Shown: positions 36,218-48,325, counted from the first letter of the stretch. The stretch is 64,000 nucleotides of DNA from Catonia carolina (GCA_035578175.1 JAQMRL010000001.1:375477220-375541219); one strand, 5' to 3'. The notes: generated by a model not told the origin, from the letters alone. Numbers and translations: made by a program.

Positions 36218-36219
36218 TA

Positions 36220-36550
36220 TATGTTGGTACATCTTTGATATTGTATTTTCATGGATGGTATCCTCCATCACAGCTTTTGCTACAGGATATACCAGTTCCA
36301 CATTTTATATAAAATTACTATTTTGTTTAATTTAATTTAATTGTTTTTAATTTAAGGTGCATTAGTGTTGTAATTTTATTTAGGTTACATTTTGTTACTG
36401 ATTTGTCTATTTTGCCTTTAAGTTATATTACTATCATTGTTAAGTATAGTGCGACAAGTATAGTGAGACAAGTTAAGTATTGTTAAGTATATTACAAGTA
36501 TAGTGTAAACTGGACAAGTGATTGTTAAGTAAGCAGACTAGATAAAGAAA
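36220..36550. other. AT-rich intron with short GTTAAGTATAGTG reiterations
   Basis: 36440-36535 contains irregular repeats of AAGTATAGTG and GACAAGT; otherwise nothing supported. Confidence 0.45.
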
Positions 36551-36631
36551 CTGGTAGACCTGACCAGGAATCGAACCCAGGGCTCCTAGCGTAGAAGCCA
36601 GTTGCACTGACCACTACATCACGAGACGGCT
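36551..36631 (-). mobile_element. tRNA-headed SINE head
   Basis: Minus strand: TGATGTAGTGGTCAGTGCAA and GGGTTCGATTCCTGGTCAGG. The tail is not recognisable. Confidence 0.65.
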
Positions 36632-37195
36632 ACTAACTTTAAGAACTCCTCCAAGAGCATAAGCACAAAATTTTACAGTAAAAAAAAACATTGAGTATCA
36701 TAAAAAGAATTTATGAAATATTTTAAGTTGTTTAACCTGGACTAAAATAGTCGTAAACTACACAAAATATTACAAAAGTTAAAATAAATACAAAAAAAAT
36801 CATTAAAATAACAATGGAAGCTTTTAATCAATGTTGTAAAAAAAACGTCATAAAAATGGAAACGTAAAATGCTATCGAGACATCAATACTCGAATATTGA
36901 TGAACAGATCAGTTTCTGAACTTGTAACACGAGGCGAGACGGACGCGATGTAGTAAAAAGGTAAACGCCCTCCAACATCCTAAGGGCGCATGACTTGATT
37001 CAGGTGAAACCCCTTGCCCACCTAACCGCCACCCACAGATCACAACTACGACTGATACTACGAACATAATGAATGCTACGTGAACGAAAAACTTAGCTGC
37101 ATGGCGCCTTAACCCACTGCCTTACCGACTGAATGTGCGCAGAACATACTGCATCTAGTTAAATAAAAATTTATACATATCTTTTAAGTAAAATA
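36632..37195. other. Intron with GC-richer patch 36925-37145
   Basis: The patch includes GACGGACGCGATG and a C-rich run CCACCTAACCGCCACCCACA. No frame or RNA is recognised. Confidence 0.4.
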
Positions 37196-37730
37196 TCTGG
37201 TGTAAAACACTCACACGACTTTCTCTTGCCAATGCAAATAATCCTCCAATATAATCTAACATTAGTAATAAACAAAAAAAACTAACCTCATAAAAATAAC
37301 CTTATTTTAATTGTGAGTGAATTATACGAAATTAAAACAAACTTTGTTTGGCTTAATATGGAAAATCACTTTTCAACACTAAAATAGGCTCTGTAGAGAA
37401 AAATGCTTGAAATAAAAGTTGTAAAACTTTTAATTTTCTATAAATTTAATTATATGCATTTTTGTCGTAAAATGGATACTGCGGCCGAAATCTTAACAAA
37501 TCGATTGTATTAGAGATTTTCATGGAAAAAAACAGAAAATCACTAATTACCACTAAATCAACCGTTATACGAAAAATTGTTCGAAATAAAAGTTGTAGAT
37601 TTTTAAACTGTCAACAACTTTGATTATATATATATTTAATTTTGTGCTAAAATATATATTAAGTCTGCAATCTTAAAAAAAACACTTTTTCTACTAAATA
37701 ACAGCCTCCGCGAGAATTTCTTAGAATTTT
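37196..37730 (-). mobile_element. HINE copy E, truncated
   Basis: Begins at TCTGGTGTAAAACACTCACA and stops after CAGCCTCCGCGAGAATTTC. The microsatellite and the hairpin end are missing. Confidence 0.8.
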
Positions 37731-39222
37731 ATAGATATTTCGATCTCAACAAACAAGGAACTAAACCAAAGAAAAATTAGATACTCTATACATATTACAC
37801 TAAACTATTAGATACGTTGTTATAATGATAAACAACGAACATTGATACCATTAAGATAATAATTTTGTAACTTCATAATTACCAACGTAAGGTGCAATCA
37901 AATTTTAGACATTGGGAAAATTTACCCACACCAGCCAGTTAAATATGCACCTGAACAACGGAAAATGTGTGATAAAAATTATTTCAAAATTAATCAGATT
38001 TTGCGTTTAAAGTTTCCTGAACGTTGAAGTTTCAAAATAAATACTAACATAAAAATTTCAAGATCTCTCATCAAAGAAATTTACCGCTTTTGATTTAGTA
38101 GACATTTCATCTCATAAAATAGAGAACTTTACAAATCAGAAATTACGTAAAATATCTTATCTTACTGATTTGTTCAAGACGAACTTTTATAAAGATAAAT
38201 TTATAGTTTTATTAAAGGAACATTTTTTAACTTTAAAAATATCAAATTTTATGTAGCCTACATTAAAACGTTGAGCATTTAGGACATCAGTCTATGTAAG
38301 GCACAGTTATCACAAAACGAAAAATTAATTAAATAGATGAAAAAAATAATTCAAATAAGTGGATAAATTACATGAGAAAACCTTAGCCCACTTTTAACAA
38401 AACTTTTAAGTTTCAGAAGAGGTTCAAAAGAACAAATTTTACGGTACCAGTCCAAAGGAACTTACTTTTTCCGTTAAAAAATACAACAGAAAAAATATAT
38501 TTTAAAATAATATACTATTTCACAATCTTACAGAATAATTTAATAAATTAATTAACAATCCGTACGCACAGGATTTTTATTAATTTATAAAACTTACCAA
38601 GACGCACAAATATTGCGTCAGATTTACAAAATTCCTTCCAACTTTTCCCGTTATTTAATCGATCCAATGTACAACAAAACCGTGTCACAAGACGAAAATA
38701 AATTGAACATGAATATTGAAAGAACAAGTTCATATAAAAATTACATCAGGTAGGGCTGACTATAATATAAATCACTATTAATTCAAGACTGAAGATTTAC
38801 AAGATTTAGCAATCAGAAAAATACGTTACATGTATTATATAAAAAAAAGTGTAGTACTGTACAACGAACCAACATTAAAACCCCGGAAAATTCACTAAAT
38901 AGTACTCTTGCTTCAAGATCATGTATGAAAATTTTATAAGCAGAAAAAATTCATGTGCACCGTAATGTAACTAGCGGTCTCTACCGCTAAGCTAAAGAAG
39001 CTTCAGAACAAAATCCCGGACTTATTTGCCTACTAAATGACATCGTAATACAAATACGTAAAGATTGAACAGCCAAGGGTTAAATCCGATTGTTATTGGC
39101 AGGCCTATTTTACAAAAAATTTACCTTTTTAACCCTGTAATTGTGTCAAATATCTTTTTGCGCTCAGGATTGTTTTCTTTTAACTCATTAGTGATCAATT
39201 TTTTTCTAAGTTAAGTTAAAAA
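37731..39222. other. AT-rich intron
   Basis: Nothing supported. A small hairpin AGCGGTCTCTACCGCT near 38972 is not part of a recognisable tRNA. Confidence 0.4.
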
Positions 39223-40008
39223 TCTGGTGTAAAACACTCACACAACTTTCTCTTGCCAATTCGAATTATGAACAATATAACCTAATATTAGTAATAAAAC
39301 ATTCAAAATAAACAAAAAACTAACCTCATAAAACATAACATAACCTAATTTTAATCATGAGTAAAAGATCCAAATAAAAATCAACCTCAGTTAGGCTTAA
39401 AAATACGGAAAATAACTCTTTCACGCTAAACTAGGCTCTGTAGAGAAAAATGCTGTAAAAAAAGTTGTAGATCTTTTCATTTCCTATAAATTTGATTAAT
39501 ACACTTTTGTCGTATAACTTATGCTAAGGCTAAAAACTTAAAAATACCAATTTTTTACACGTTTTCGTGAGAATGAAACAGAAAATCGCTAATTACCGCT
39601 AAACTAAGTGTTAAACAAATAAACATTTGAACTAAAAGTTGTAGGATTTTAAATTTTCTACAACTTTTATTATATACATTTTGCGCTAAAATGCATATTC
39701 AAGTCGAAATTTAAAAAAAACCATTTTTTTACGAGAAAACAACCTCTCCAAGAATTTTAGCAGACATGGCGCCTACCCTATCTTTTAGAGCATAAAAAAT
39801 TTAGTAAATAAGACGATTTTATAAAAAATCGTAGGAGCCTTTTTTCAGAAAATCGCAAAAAGTGAAAAATTACACGAATAAACTAGTACTACTTCCGGTT
39901 GACCGATTTTGATGAAAATGTTCGTGCGGGTCCTCTAGTGGTATCTAACTAAAGTTTCAAGTTTCAAATTCGTACGATGTTCCGTTCTTGAGATATTCTG
40001 TTTACACA

Positions 40009-40041
<33 letters not shown>

Positions 40042-40176
40042 GCACACAGACCAATCTCTAAAAACATGTTTTTTTGGTTCAGGGGGTCTGAAAGCGTGTA
40101 GATCCGGTGAAAACTGATTCAAAAAATCGACATAAAACAATACTTTCCTTCCTAGTACATATAGGCAAGAGAAAGT
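39223..40176 (-). mobile_element. HINE copy F
   Basis: Complete copy from TCTGGTGTAAAACACTCACA to GGCAAGAGAAAGT. (CA)n followed by (CG)n at 40006-40047. Its terminal hairpin is shortened (CCTAGTACATATAGG). Confidence 0.88.
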
Positions 40177-40745
40177 AAAAAATTAATTTTACGAAAATAT
40201 TTTGATCATTTTAATGTTAATACTAGCCATTATCAAAGAAGAAAATTAAAAAGAATATCAATCCGTAACGTTACGTTACGTTTCAGTTTAAAATGCTCTT
40301 TTTGAAAACCCGAATTCGATAGATTATATACAAAACATACGGGGAAATTATCCCTAGGTATGTTTTTTTAAATCAAACTATTTTATTAATTTAAATTAAT
40401 AAAATAAAATTACAAAGAGTAAATCAAACCGAATTAACAGATACATTTATATTTTGTCATTTAATATTAAGGAAAAAATTTAAATATCCAATAAAAGTTA
40501 TTTTATTTTCAAGGTTAAAAACCAGTGAATATAATATTTTTAATGAAAACACAAAAAAAATTCCAAACGCAATACTATAAAGGTGGAAAAAATATATAAC
40601 CGTTTATTATACTGACATACGGTACGCAAACGAAGAATTCAAGGGTACACTTCAATAAATAATCATAAAAAATATGCAAATGAAGAATAACAGATTTGTT
40701 TTTTGAATGGTAATGATACAAAATAAATGCTAAAAGTTTACTGAC
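40177..40745. other. AT-rich intron flanking the DOT1L exon
   Basis: Nothing besides the donor side of the exon. Confidence 0.4.
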
Positions 40746-40809
40746 CATAGCAACCATGCTGTCAATTGCCCTGTTAAACCGGTCACATAACAATTTCATG
40801 CTTGAATAG
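40746..40809 (-). CDS. DOT1L: DOT1L (grappa) internal exon, CDRFNRAIDS segment
   Basis: A 64-bp exon. The acceptor is TTTTGCTTCCAG and the donor is ATG followed by GTCAGT. It supplies the last base of a split codon and then 21 codons reading YSSMKLLCDRFNRAIDSMVAM. This matches the human DOT1L stretch around residues 68-88 (SMQRLCDKYNRAIDS). The split codon is completed by GA from the upstream exon at 47563-47637 and gives Asp. The exon ends in phase 0, which fits the phase-0 start of 819-959. A GTAAAC four bases past the chosen donor would put the next exon out of frame and into a stop, so GTCAGT is the supported donor. The downstream intron is 39,786 bp. Confidence 0.92.
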
Positions 40810-41150
40810 CTGGAAGCAAAATAAAATACACAAAATTAGTATATTCGATCACTAAAACATCTTAACATAACACATACAATTAGCATAAAAATACATTTTT
40901 ACATAATCGATTCGTTTGAAAGACATTTATCAGTTTCGTAAAATCATCAAAAGTTACCTACAGCATTTTTGATATTTTTTTTTTAAATCGCTCCGAATTT
41001 TAACAGTTAAAAGTCATTAACATAAAAATCAATAATAAATATCATTTTATATTGTCAATAATACACAATACATAGGCCTAATAGCACATAACAAATAAAA
41101 TAACCATTAAACAGGTAAACGTAAAAAAGTGCGTTATACATTCTTGTTTT

Positions 41151-41689
41151 TGTCTGTAACGAGCAGATGGTGTTAAATTGTTTGCACTCGATCTGCTAGT
41201 TCCAGGTCTGTTTATCACATGGTCAGCTAATTATATGTCTGAAGCATTTAAGAACATTTTTTTTTTTTATTAACGTCCGACTCTTCTGCAATTACTGCTA
41301 ATGCAGACGGTAAATGAAATGATTTTCGTAAAGTATGAAAATATGCCGTGCCTGAATGGGGTTCGAACCCAAGATCGCATATTGAGAGGCGAGCACGTTA
41401 CCAACTACGCCAATGCGGCCGGCTTTTAAGAACAGAGGACGTAAAAGTGTAAAAGACTAAGTCAGAGTTATCTCCTCTGAGAATAATGAATTTCATCATT
41501 ATACAAGCCCTGTGGTGAATGAAGTGAAGATGTCATTCACAAGGTGGAAAGAATATAGTTTTTCAGAGGACCTGGTATGCTGATAAGCATACTTTTCCAC
41601 TCAGTGAGGAAGGTATGGTAACCCACCTCACTACTTAGTAAAGCTTCTAAAGGTTCAAACCAGACTTTCTACTGATGACCTAAACAACA
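41151..41689 (+). mobile_element. Fam-A SINE containing a nested SINE
   Basis: TGTCTGTAACGAGCAGATGG to CTGATGACCTAAACAACA, interrupted at 41257-41424. The hairpin loop and stem are partly decayed (CAGACTTTCTACTG). Confidence 0.85.
41257..41424 (-). mobile_element. tRNA-headed SINE, type 2 tail, nested in Fam-A
   Basis: Flanked by TTTAAGAACA at 41247-41256 and 41425-41434. Minus strand: head GGCCGCATTGGCGTAGTTGG, B-box GGGTTCGAACCCCATTC, tail GTCTGCATTAGCAGTAATTG, GTCGGACGTTAATAAAAAAA. Confidence 0.92.
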
Positions 41690-41884
41690 TCAGATTTTAG
41701 TTGTATCAATTCTCGCACAGCATAATCAATATAATCATTAATCTGCAATGAAAATACCTAGGAACCGCAAAAACCAATGGAAATTATATCGGGTACATTC
41801 AGGATGACGCTCCCATTGAATCAGCCTGGAAATTTAACAACCATTACCTAGGGGGTACCTCATTAATCGCATTCTATAGTTTTA

Positions 41885-41965
41885 TTTATTTAATGTCGCA
41901 ACAACAATTAGACCGTATCCGGAAATCGAAACCAAGACTTTCCGTTTCCCAAATCTAAAAAACTA
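41885..41965 (-). repeat. Degenerate tRNA-SINE remnant
   Basis: AAGTCTTGGTTTCGATTTCC (minus) resembles a B-box, followed by a tail-like TTGTTGCGACATTAAATAAA. Weak. Confidence 0.4.
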
Positions 41966-42988
41966 CCACAAACATCAAACAGGCAATATTATTAATAACA
42001 TGAAAAATCTATGGGATCCATAACTTAACCGGAAGTTTAAGTTTTTAGCAAAGTTTTTATAAAAGCTAAACTTTTATTTTTACACTAGTAAATAGCAATT
42101 ATTTGATATAATCTGCTAAAAATATTTAATCAAGCAAAAGGATACATTTTTTCATTGACACTAATTTTTTGGATACTGTAAGTGTACTCTTATTAGATCC
42201 ATAGAAATAACGATGAATAAAAAATTAAAAGATTAGTGATATAGTTAACAGATGGCGCGCACGTTCGTATGCCTATCAAATCGGTGTGTTTTAAATTCTC
42301 ATTAAGTACTCGTGGTTAGGGCGTTCAACTTATTTTTACAAAGGCTAGAAAAATTACTACGATACAAGCTAAAATTTAAATTCAAATATAAATAAAAAAT
42401 AAATATAAATCTTTCATGGGTTAAATTTGAATCTAAATAATAGTTAAAATACATTATTATACTACATTATGAAATTAAAACAAAGTAATTCTTGTCTTGG
42501 ACATCAGAAAATTCTATTGTAACGTGTAAATTTCACAACAGCATGGAGAAATTGTACGATTCTCAAAAGTTTGTTACCTTGAAATACAGACAAACTTCTT
42601 TTAATTGACCACCGACCATTACCCAAAAAACTGGGGTTTTTTAGGGTGGTCTTTAAACAGAGATAAAATCAAGTTGATAATTTTTAAGTAATTCTGACAT
42701 ATTGCAGACTCAAAATTATGTTCGCGGTAGTGGAATGGAAATGCATTTTTCAGTTAGAAAACTTGTCAAACATTATTCTAATTGATAATATTTACTTTAT
42801 TTTTTGAAAACCAAAAGGAAAAAATTGCAGCCTACATACACTGTTGTCTAGTGCATAACTACATAATATCCAGTAATGCAACTATTAAACAATACACTTT
42901 GTAAGAAACCAAACATTTAAAAATAGTCAACGAATTGTAATTTAAGTTTTTTCAAGTACTGTACCCCTACTGTATTTACTTTTATTGT
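41966..42988. other. AT-rich intron
   Basis: Nothing supported. Confidence 0.4.
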
Positions 42989-43384
42989 TGTTGTTTAGGT
43001 CAACAGCCGAAAGGCTGGTTTGAACCTCAAGAGGTTTTACTAAGTAAAAACGAGGAGTAAGGTGGTTTACCATTGCCTTCCTCACCGAGTTGAAAGAGTA
43101 TGCTAATCAGCACGCCAGGCCCTCCGAAAAGCACTCACTTTCCACCCTACAAATGACACCTTCACTTCATTCACCACAGGGTCTGGCTGCATAGTGAAAT
43201 TCATTACTCTCAGAGGAGATAACTCTGACTAGTGTCTTTTACACCTCTACCTCTTCTGTTCTTAAATAGTTCAGTCATATAAGTCGCTGACTATGTGAGA
43301 AGAAACAGAACTATTTTTTTTTTAGCCCTGGACCAAACAGATAGAGTGCAATTAAAATAACACTCCACCTGCCCGTTTTGGGCA
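42989..43384 (-). mobile_element. Fam-A SINE copy
   Basis: Full length, TGTTGTTTAGGTCAACAGCC to CACCTGCCCGTTTTGGGCA. The hairpin CAGCC-GAAA-GGCTG is intact. Confidence 0.9.
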
Positions 43385-43440
43385 GGTGTTGTACTTTTAT
43401 TATTGAAACATAATAAAAATGTTGAATTTTACTAAAAAAA

Positions 43441-44223
43441 TCTGGTGTGAAACACTCACACAACTTTCTCTTGCCAATGCAAATGATTAATAATATACCT
43501 AACATTATTAATAAAATATTAGAAATAAACAAAAACTAACCTCAAAAACATAACCTTATTTTAATCACGAGTGAATGACGCAAAATGACAATCGAACTCA
43601 GTTTGGCTTAAAAATACGGAAAATCACGCTTTCACGCTAAACTAGGCTCTGTAGAGAAAAATGCTCTAAACAAAAGTTGTAGATCTTTTAATTTTCTATA
43701 ACTTTTATTATATACACTTTTGTCGTAAAATGCATACTAAGACCGAAATGTTAAAAAAATCGATTTTTCTCACGTTTTCGTGAGAAAAAAACAGAAAATC
43801 GCAAATTACCGCTAAACTAAGCGTTATACAAAAAAATGTTTGAAACAGAAGTTGTAGGTTTTTAAATTCTCTACAACTTTTATTATATAAGTTTTTGCGC
43901 TGAAATTTATATTAAAGCCGTAATCTTAAAAAAACAACGTTTTTACGTGAAAACAGCCTCACCGAGAATTTCAGCAAACATGGCGCCTACCCTATCTTGT
44001 AGAGAATAAAAAATTGAGTAAAATAGGCGATTTTAAAAAAAATCGTAGGACCAGTTTTTGAGAAAATCGCAAAAAACTGATAAATTATACGAATAAACTA
44101 CTACTTCCGGTTGACCGATTTTGATGAAAATGTTCGTGTCGCGTCCGGTAGTGGTATGTAACTTAAGTTTCAAGTTTCAAGTTCGTACGATGTTCCGTTC
44201 TTGAGATATTCTGTTCACACACA

Positions 44224-44260
<37 letters not shown>

Positions 44261-44423
44261 ACACATACACACACACACACACACACACAGACCAATGGCT
44301 AAAAACATGTTTTTTGGGTTCAGGGGGTCTGAAAACGTATAGATCCGGTGAAAACTCGATTTCGAAAAATCGACATGAAAACAATACTTTCCTTCCTATA
44401 TATTCATATAGGCAAGAGAAAGT
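43441..44423 (-). mobile_element. HINE copy G
   Basis: Complete, with all hallmarks: ends TCTGGTGTGAAACACTCACA and GGCAAGAGAAAGT, hairpin CCTATAT-ATTC-ATATAGG, and the longest microsatellite (CA)n at 44216-44290. The internal modules start at 43636 and 43811 (175-bp offset). Confidence 0.92.
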
Positions 44424-45405
44424 AATAATGACGGTTATAACGGATTATTACTTGGCCGTACCAGTATAATTCAGCGTAATTTAATAATTCACTTTCTATG
44501 AACTATTTAAACAAGACACTGCAATTAGTACTAACATAAGATGTCAATTTTTGCTGAAAATAAAACAATCGGCTTAATTATCTACTACATTTAATTTTGA
44601 TTAAACAAGTAATAAATGTTCTGTATTCAAAATTATGGTCAATTAATAAATTTTAAATATTCCATGGTCGCCAGAGAAACTAAATGTGAACGGAATGGTG
44701 GTTAGTCGGGAAGATGGATGATCGCTGAAAAGGATAAAATATATTATGTGGGTCTATGGTAAAATAAAATAGGTTTTTTTTTAAAATTTGGTCGTAACAG
44801 GAAATGATCCCCAGATAGAAGTGGTCGAAAAAAAAGTTTCGCTATACATAATATAATTTAATTTAAATTTACTTATTAACCGAAAGATATAAGCAAATTA
44901 TCGATTCTACTTCTATATTTTTCTTAATAACAAAGCAAGTAACCAAAGAAATATTTAATATGTAAACTAAACTACAATATGATCTGTACTAATATCAAAT
45001 ATTGTCAGAATCAACGAGTATAATGTTTGTTTGTTAGTAGAAGCAGGTCTTTTAAGAGGCGATATAGAGGTGGAGACAGTAGAAGGACTTGAGAATTGTA
45101 GTAAGGTAGGTCATGGTTGTGAGAGGCTGCCATAGGGTGGTTGCATACCGAATACTCGCTACAAATACAAGCAATCGGAGGTTTTTAAATCTATAACAAA
45201 CGATGCAGTGTTAACCAAAACTAATTTTACAACCAGAATTACACATACAGTTTTCGATGAAAATTCACGAAAATGAAATGTGTATTATACGCGGAAAATA
45301 AATTATCGACAAGTTTAATTTCTTTCTTCAGTTATCGAAAGTTTAATATTTAAATATCAATTCAAATTTTTTGTCCATAATTTTTGAAACATAAAATTGA
45401 AAAAA
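44424..45405. other. Intron with GC-richer patch 45040-45180
   Basis: The patch (GAGGCGATATAGAGGTGGAG) is unrecognised; otherwise AT-rich. Confidence 0.4.
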
Positions 45406-46340
45406 TCTGGTGTGAAACACTCACACAACTTTCTCTTGCCAATATAAATAATTAACAATAAACCTAATATTAGTAATAAAACATTAGAAATAAACAAAAA
45501 AACAAACCTTAATAAACATAACCTAATTTTAATCATGAGTGAAAGACGCAAAATGAAAATCAACCTCAGTTTGGCTTCAAAATACAGAAAATCACTCTTT
45601 CACGCTTAACTAGGCTCTGTAGAGAAAAATGTTTTAAATAAAAGTTGCAGATCTTTTAATTTTCTATAAATTTGATTATATACACTTTTATTATAAAATG
45701 CATACTAAGGCCGAAATGTTAAAAAAATCGATTTTTCTCACGTTTTCGTGAGAAAAAAACAGAAAATTGCTAATTACTGCTAAACTAAGCGTTATACCAA
45801 AAAATGTTTGAAATAAAAGTTGTAGGTTTTTAAATTCTCTACAACTTTTATTATATAAATTTTTTCGCTAAATTGCATATTAAAGCCGTAATCTTAAAAA
45901 AACTTTGTTTTTACGTGAAAACAGCCTCACCCAGAATTTCAGCAAACATGGCGCCTACCCTATCTTGTAGAGAATAAAAGATTGAGTAAATGAGGCGATT
46001 TAAAAAAAAATCGTAGGACCAGTTTTTGAGAAAATCGCAAAAAAGTGAAAAATTGCACGAATAAACTACTACTTCCGGTTGACCGATTTTGATTAAAATG
46101 TTCGTGTCGGGTCCGGTAGTGGTATGTAACTTAAGTTTCAAGTTTCAAGTTCGTACGATGTTCCGTTCTTGAGATATTCTGTTCACACACAGACACACAC
46201 ACAGAGACCAATCGCTAAAAACATGTTTTTTGGGTTCAGGGGGTCTGAAAACGTATAGATCCGGTGAAAACTCGATTTCGAAAAATCGACATGAAAACAA
46301 TACTTTCCGTCCTATATATTCATATAAGGCAAGAGAAAGT
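45406..46340 (-). mobile_element. HINE copy H
   Basis: Complete and very similar to copy G, same orientation and about 1 kb away. Short (CA)n at 46184-46203. Confidence 0.92.
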
Positions 46341-46573
46341 AAAAAATAATACTGAAGTTCTTGATTTCTAGTACAGCACATCGTGGTACAAAATACAATG
46401 GAATAAAACATGATACAAATGGTAAAAGGTACAAAAACTTCACACCATTGCCATTGCTATATTTCGCTCAATAATTTCTTATTATCCCAAGATGACTTGG
46501 GGCGAAAGATAACTTGAAATTTTAATATTTTTTTAATACGTCACTGAACAAAATTCAAATAGTGTGGAAAATG

Positions 46574-47397
46574 TGTTGTTTAGGTCAACAGCCGAAAGGC
46601 TGGTTTGAACCTCTAGACTTAGAGGTTTTATTATGTAAAAACATGGAGTAAGGTGGTTTACCAATTACCTTCCTCACTGAGCATACTCTTAAGCATTTAA
46701 GCATATAATCATTAAGCTATAAAATTAAGCTATAAAATAAATAGTTCTGTTTCTTATCACATGGTCAGCCAATTAAATGACTGGACCATTTAAGAACAGA
46801 AGAGGTAGAGGTGTAAAAGACACTAATCAGAGTTATCTCCTCTGAAAGTAATCAATTTCATTGTACAGCCAGACCCTGTGGTGAATGAAGTGAAGGTGTC
46901 ATTTGCAGAGTGGAAAATATGTGCTTTTCAGAGGGCCCGGCATGCTGATAAGCATACGTTTCCACTCAGTGAGGAAGGCAATTGTAAACCACCTCACTCC
47001 TCGTTTTACTTAGTAAAACCTCTACAGGTTCAAACCAGCTTTTTGGCTGATGACCTAAACAACAACAAGCATTAAGCATAAGATAAGCATAGCCTACTCT
47101 TTCAATATAGAAAGAGTATGCTTATCAACATGCTAGGCCCTCCGCCAAACATCTACTTTCCACCACGTAAATGACACCTTCACTTCATTCACCACAGGGT
47201 CTATCTGTATAGTGAAATTCATTACTCTCAGATGAGATAACTCTGACTAGTGTCTTTTACACCTCTACCTCTTCTATTCTGAAATAGTCAGTAATATAAT
47301 TAGCTGACTATGTGATAAGAAACAGAACTATTTTTTGTAGACCTGGAACCAACAGATCGAGTGCAATAATTTAACACTCAACCTGCTCGTATGGGCA
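46574..47397 (-). mobile_element. Fam-A SINE split by another Fam-A
   Basis: The outer minus copy is in two pieces, 46574-46682 and 47109-47397 (ends CTGCTCGTATGGGCA). The intervening part is a plus-strand Fam-A copy and AAGCATTAA-rich flanks. Confidence 0.8.
46731..47067 (+). mobile_element. Nested Fam-A SINE, 5' truncated
   Basis: Starts inside the family at CTATAAAATAAATAGTTCTG, having lost the first about 70 bp, and ends GCTGATGACCTAAACAACAA. 5' truncation with an intact 3' end is the usual signature of target-primed reverse transcription. Confidence 0.85.
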
Positions 47398-47561
47398 AAG
47401 TGTGTAAAATATAAACCTTAAAATCAAAATTGTTTACAGATTACCTACCAACGCAACAGCACGATGATTCCAGTATAAATTGTCTGATCAGTTTCACTTC
47501 CAATCAAATTTGTATAAACTAATAATAATTATATTTATAAAAAACTGGATAATTTTACTTA

Positions 47562-47672
<111 letters not shown>

Positions 47673-47800
47673 TTACATTAAAAACATACTAATGTTAACA
47701 ACAAATACAAATTTAATAAAATATAAATAAACACAATTATAGTGCAATAGTCAGATCTAATAGTGTATACGGGCAGAAATGTCTCAAAAACAGTACGAAG

Positions 47801-47942
47801 TTTTTTTTTTGTTTTACGTCCGACTGTTTTGTAATTACTGCTAATGCAGACCATGAGAAGGATGATAAAAACATGCCAGACCTAACCGGGAACCGAACCC
47901 GTGACCCCGGTGTAGCCAATTGCGCTAACCACTACGCCAACA
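47801..47942 (-). mobile_element. tRNA-headed SINE, type 2 tail
   Basis: Minus strand: GGCGTAGTGGTTAGCGCAAT, B-box GGGTTCGGTTCCCGG, tail GTCTGCATTAGCAGTAATTA and CAGTCGGACGTAAAACAAAA, then poly(A). Confidence 0.85.
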
Positions 47943-48088
47943 GAAAGACGGAAAAAATGCCGTAGATGGATTTAATACAATATATCGTATGGAAATATAT
48001 TTACCCGTTATCATTATTAAGTACCTAGTAATACTTCTAGCCTCACACAGGTGTATTATTGACTTATTTATTTATTGTCCTTTCTAAC

Positions 48089-48325
48089 CCACCGGGGGGT
48101 TGGTCTAGGGGTAACGTCGTTGCCGCTAGTCAGCTAATTAACAGATGATTTTCGGAGATGAAGGTTCCTGGTTCAAATCCTAGTAAAGGTAGTTACTTTT
48201 ATACGGCTTTGAATACTAGACAGCGGTTACCGAAGTACTTTGATGGTTGGGGTTGAATTAACCACACGTTCTCAGGAATGGTCGACCTGAGTCTGTAAAA
48301 GACTACACCTCATTCCCGACCTACC
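48089..48325 (+). mobile_element. SINE-C copy, 3' truncated
   Basis: Head ACCCACCGGGGGGTTGGTCT with TAGGGGTAACGTCG, B-box GGTTCAAATCC and body CTAGACAGCGGTTACCG. It stops after GACTACACCTCATTCC. Confidence 0.8.

Noticed and set aside
44163..44384. Frame encoding a Cys/Val repeat
   Set aside because: Translation of the (CA)n microsatellite inside HINE copy G.
48030..48080. Candidate DOT1L upstream exon ending ATTACTAG before GTACTT
   Set aside because: The phase fits, but the encoded residues do not resemble DOT1L and a stop lies close upstream.
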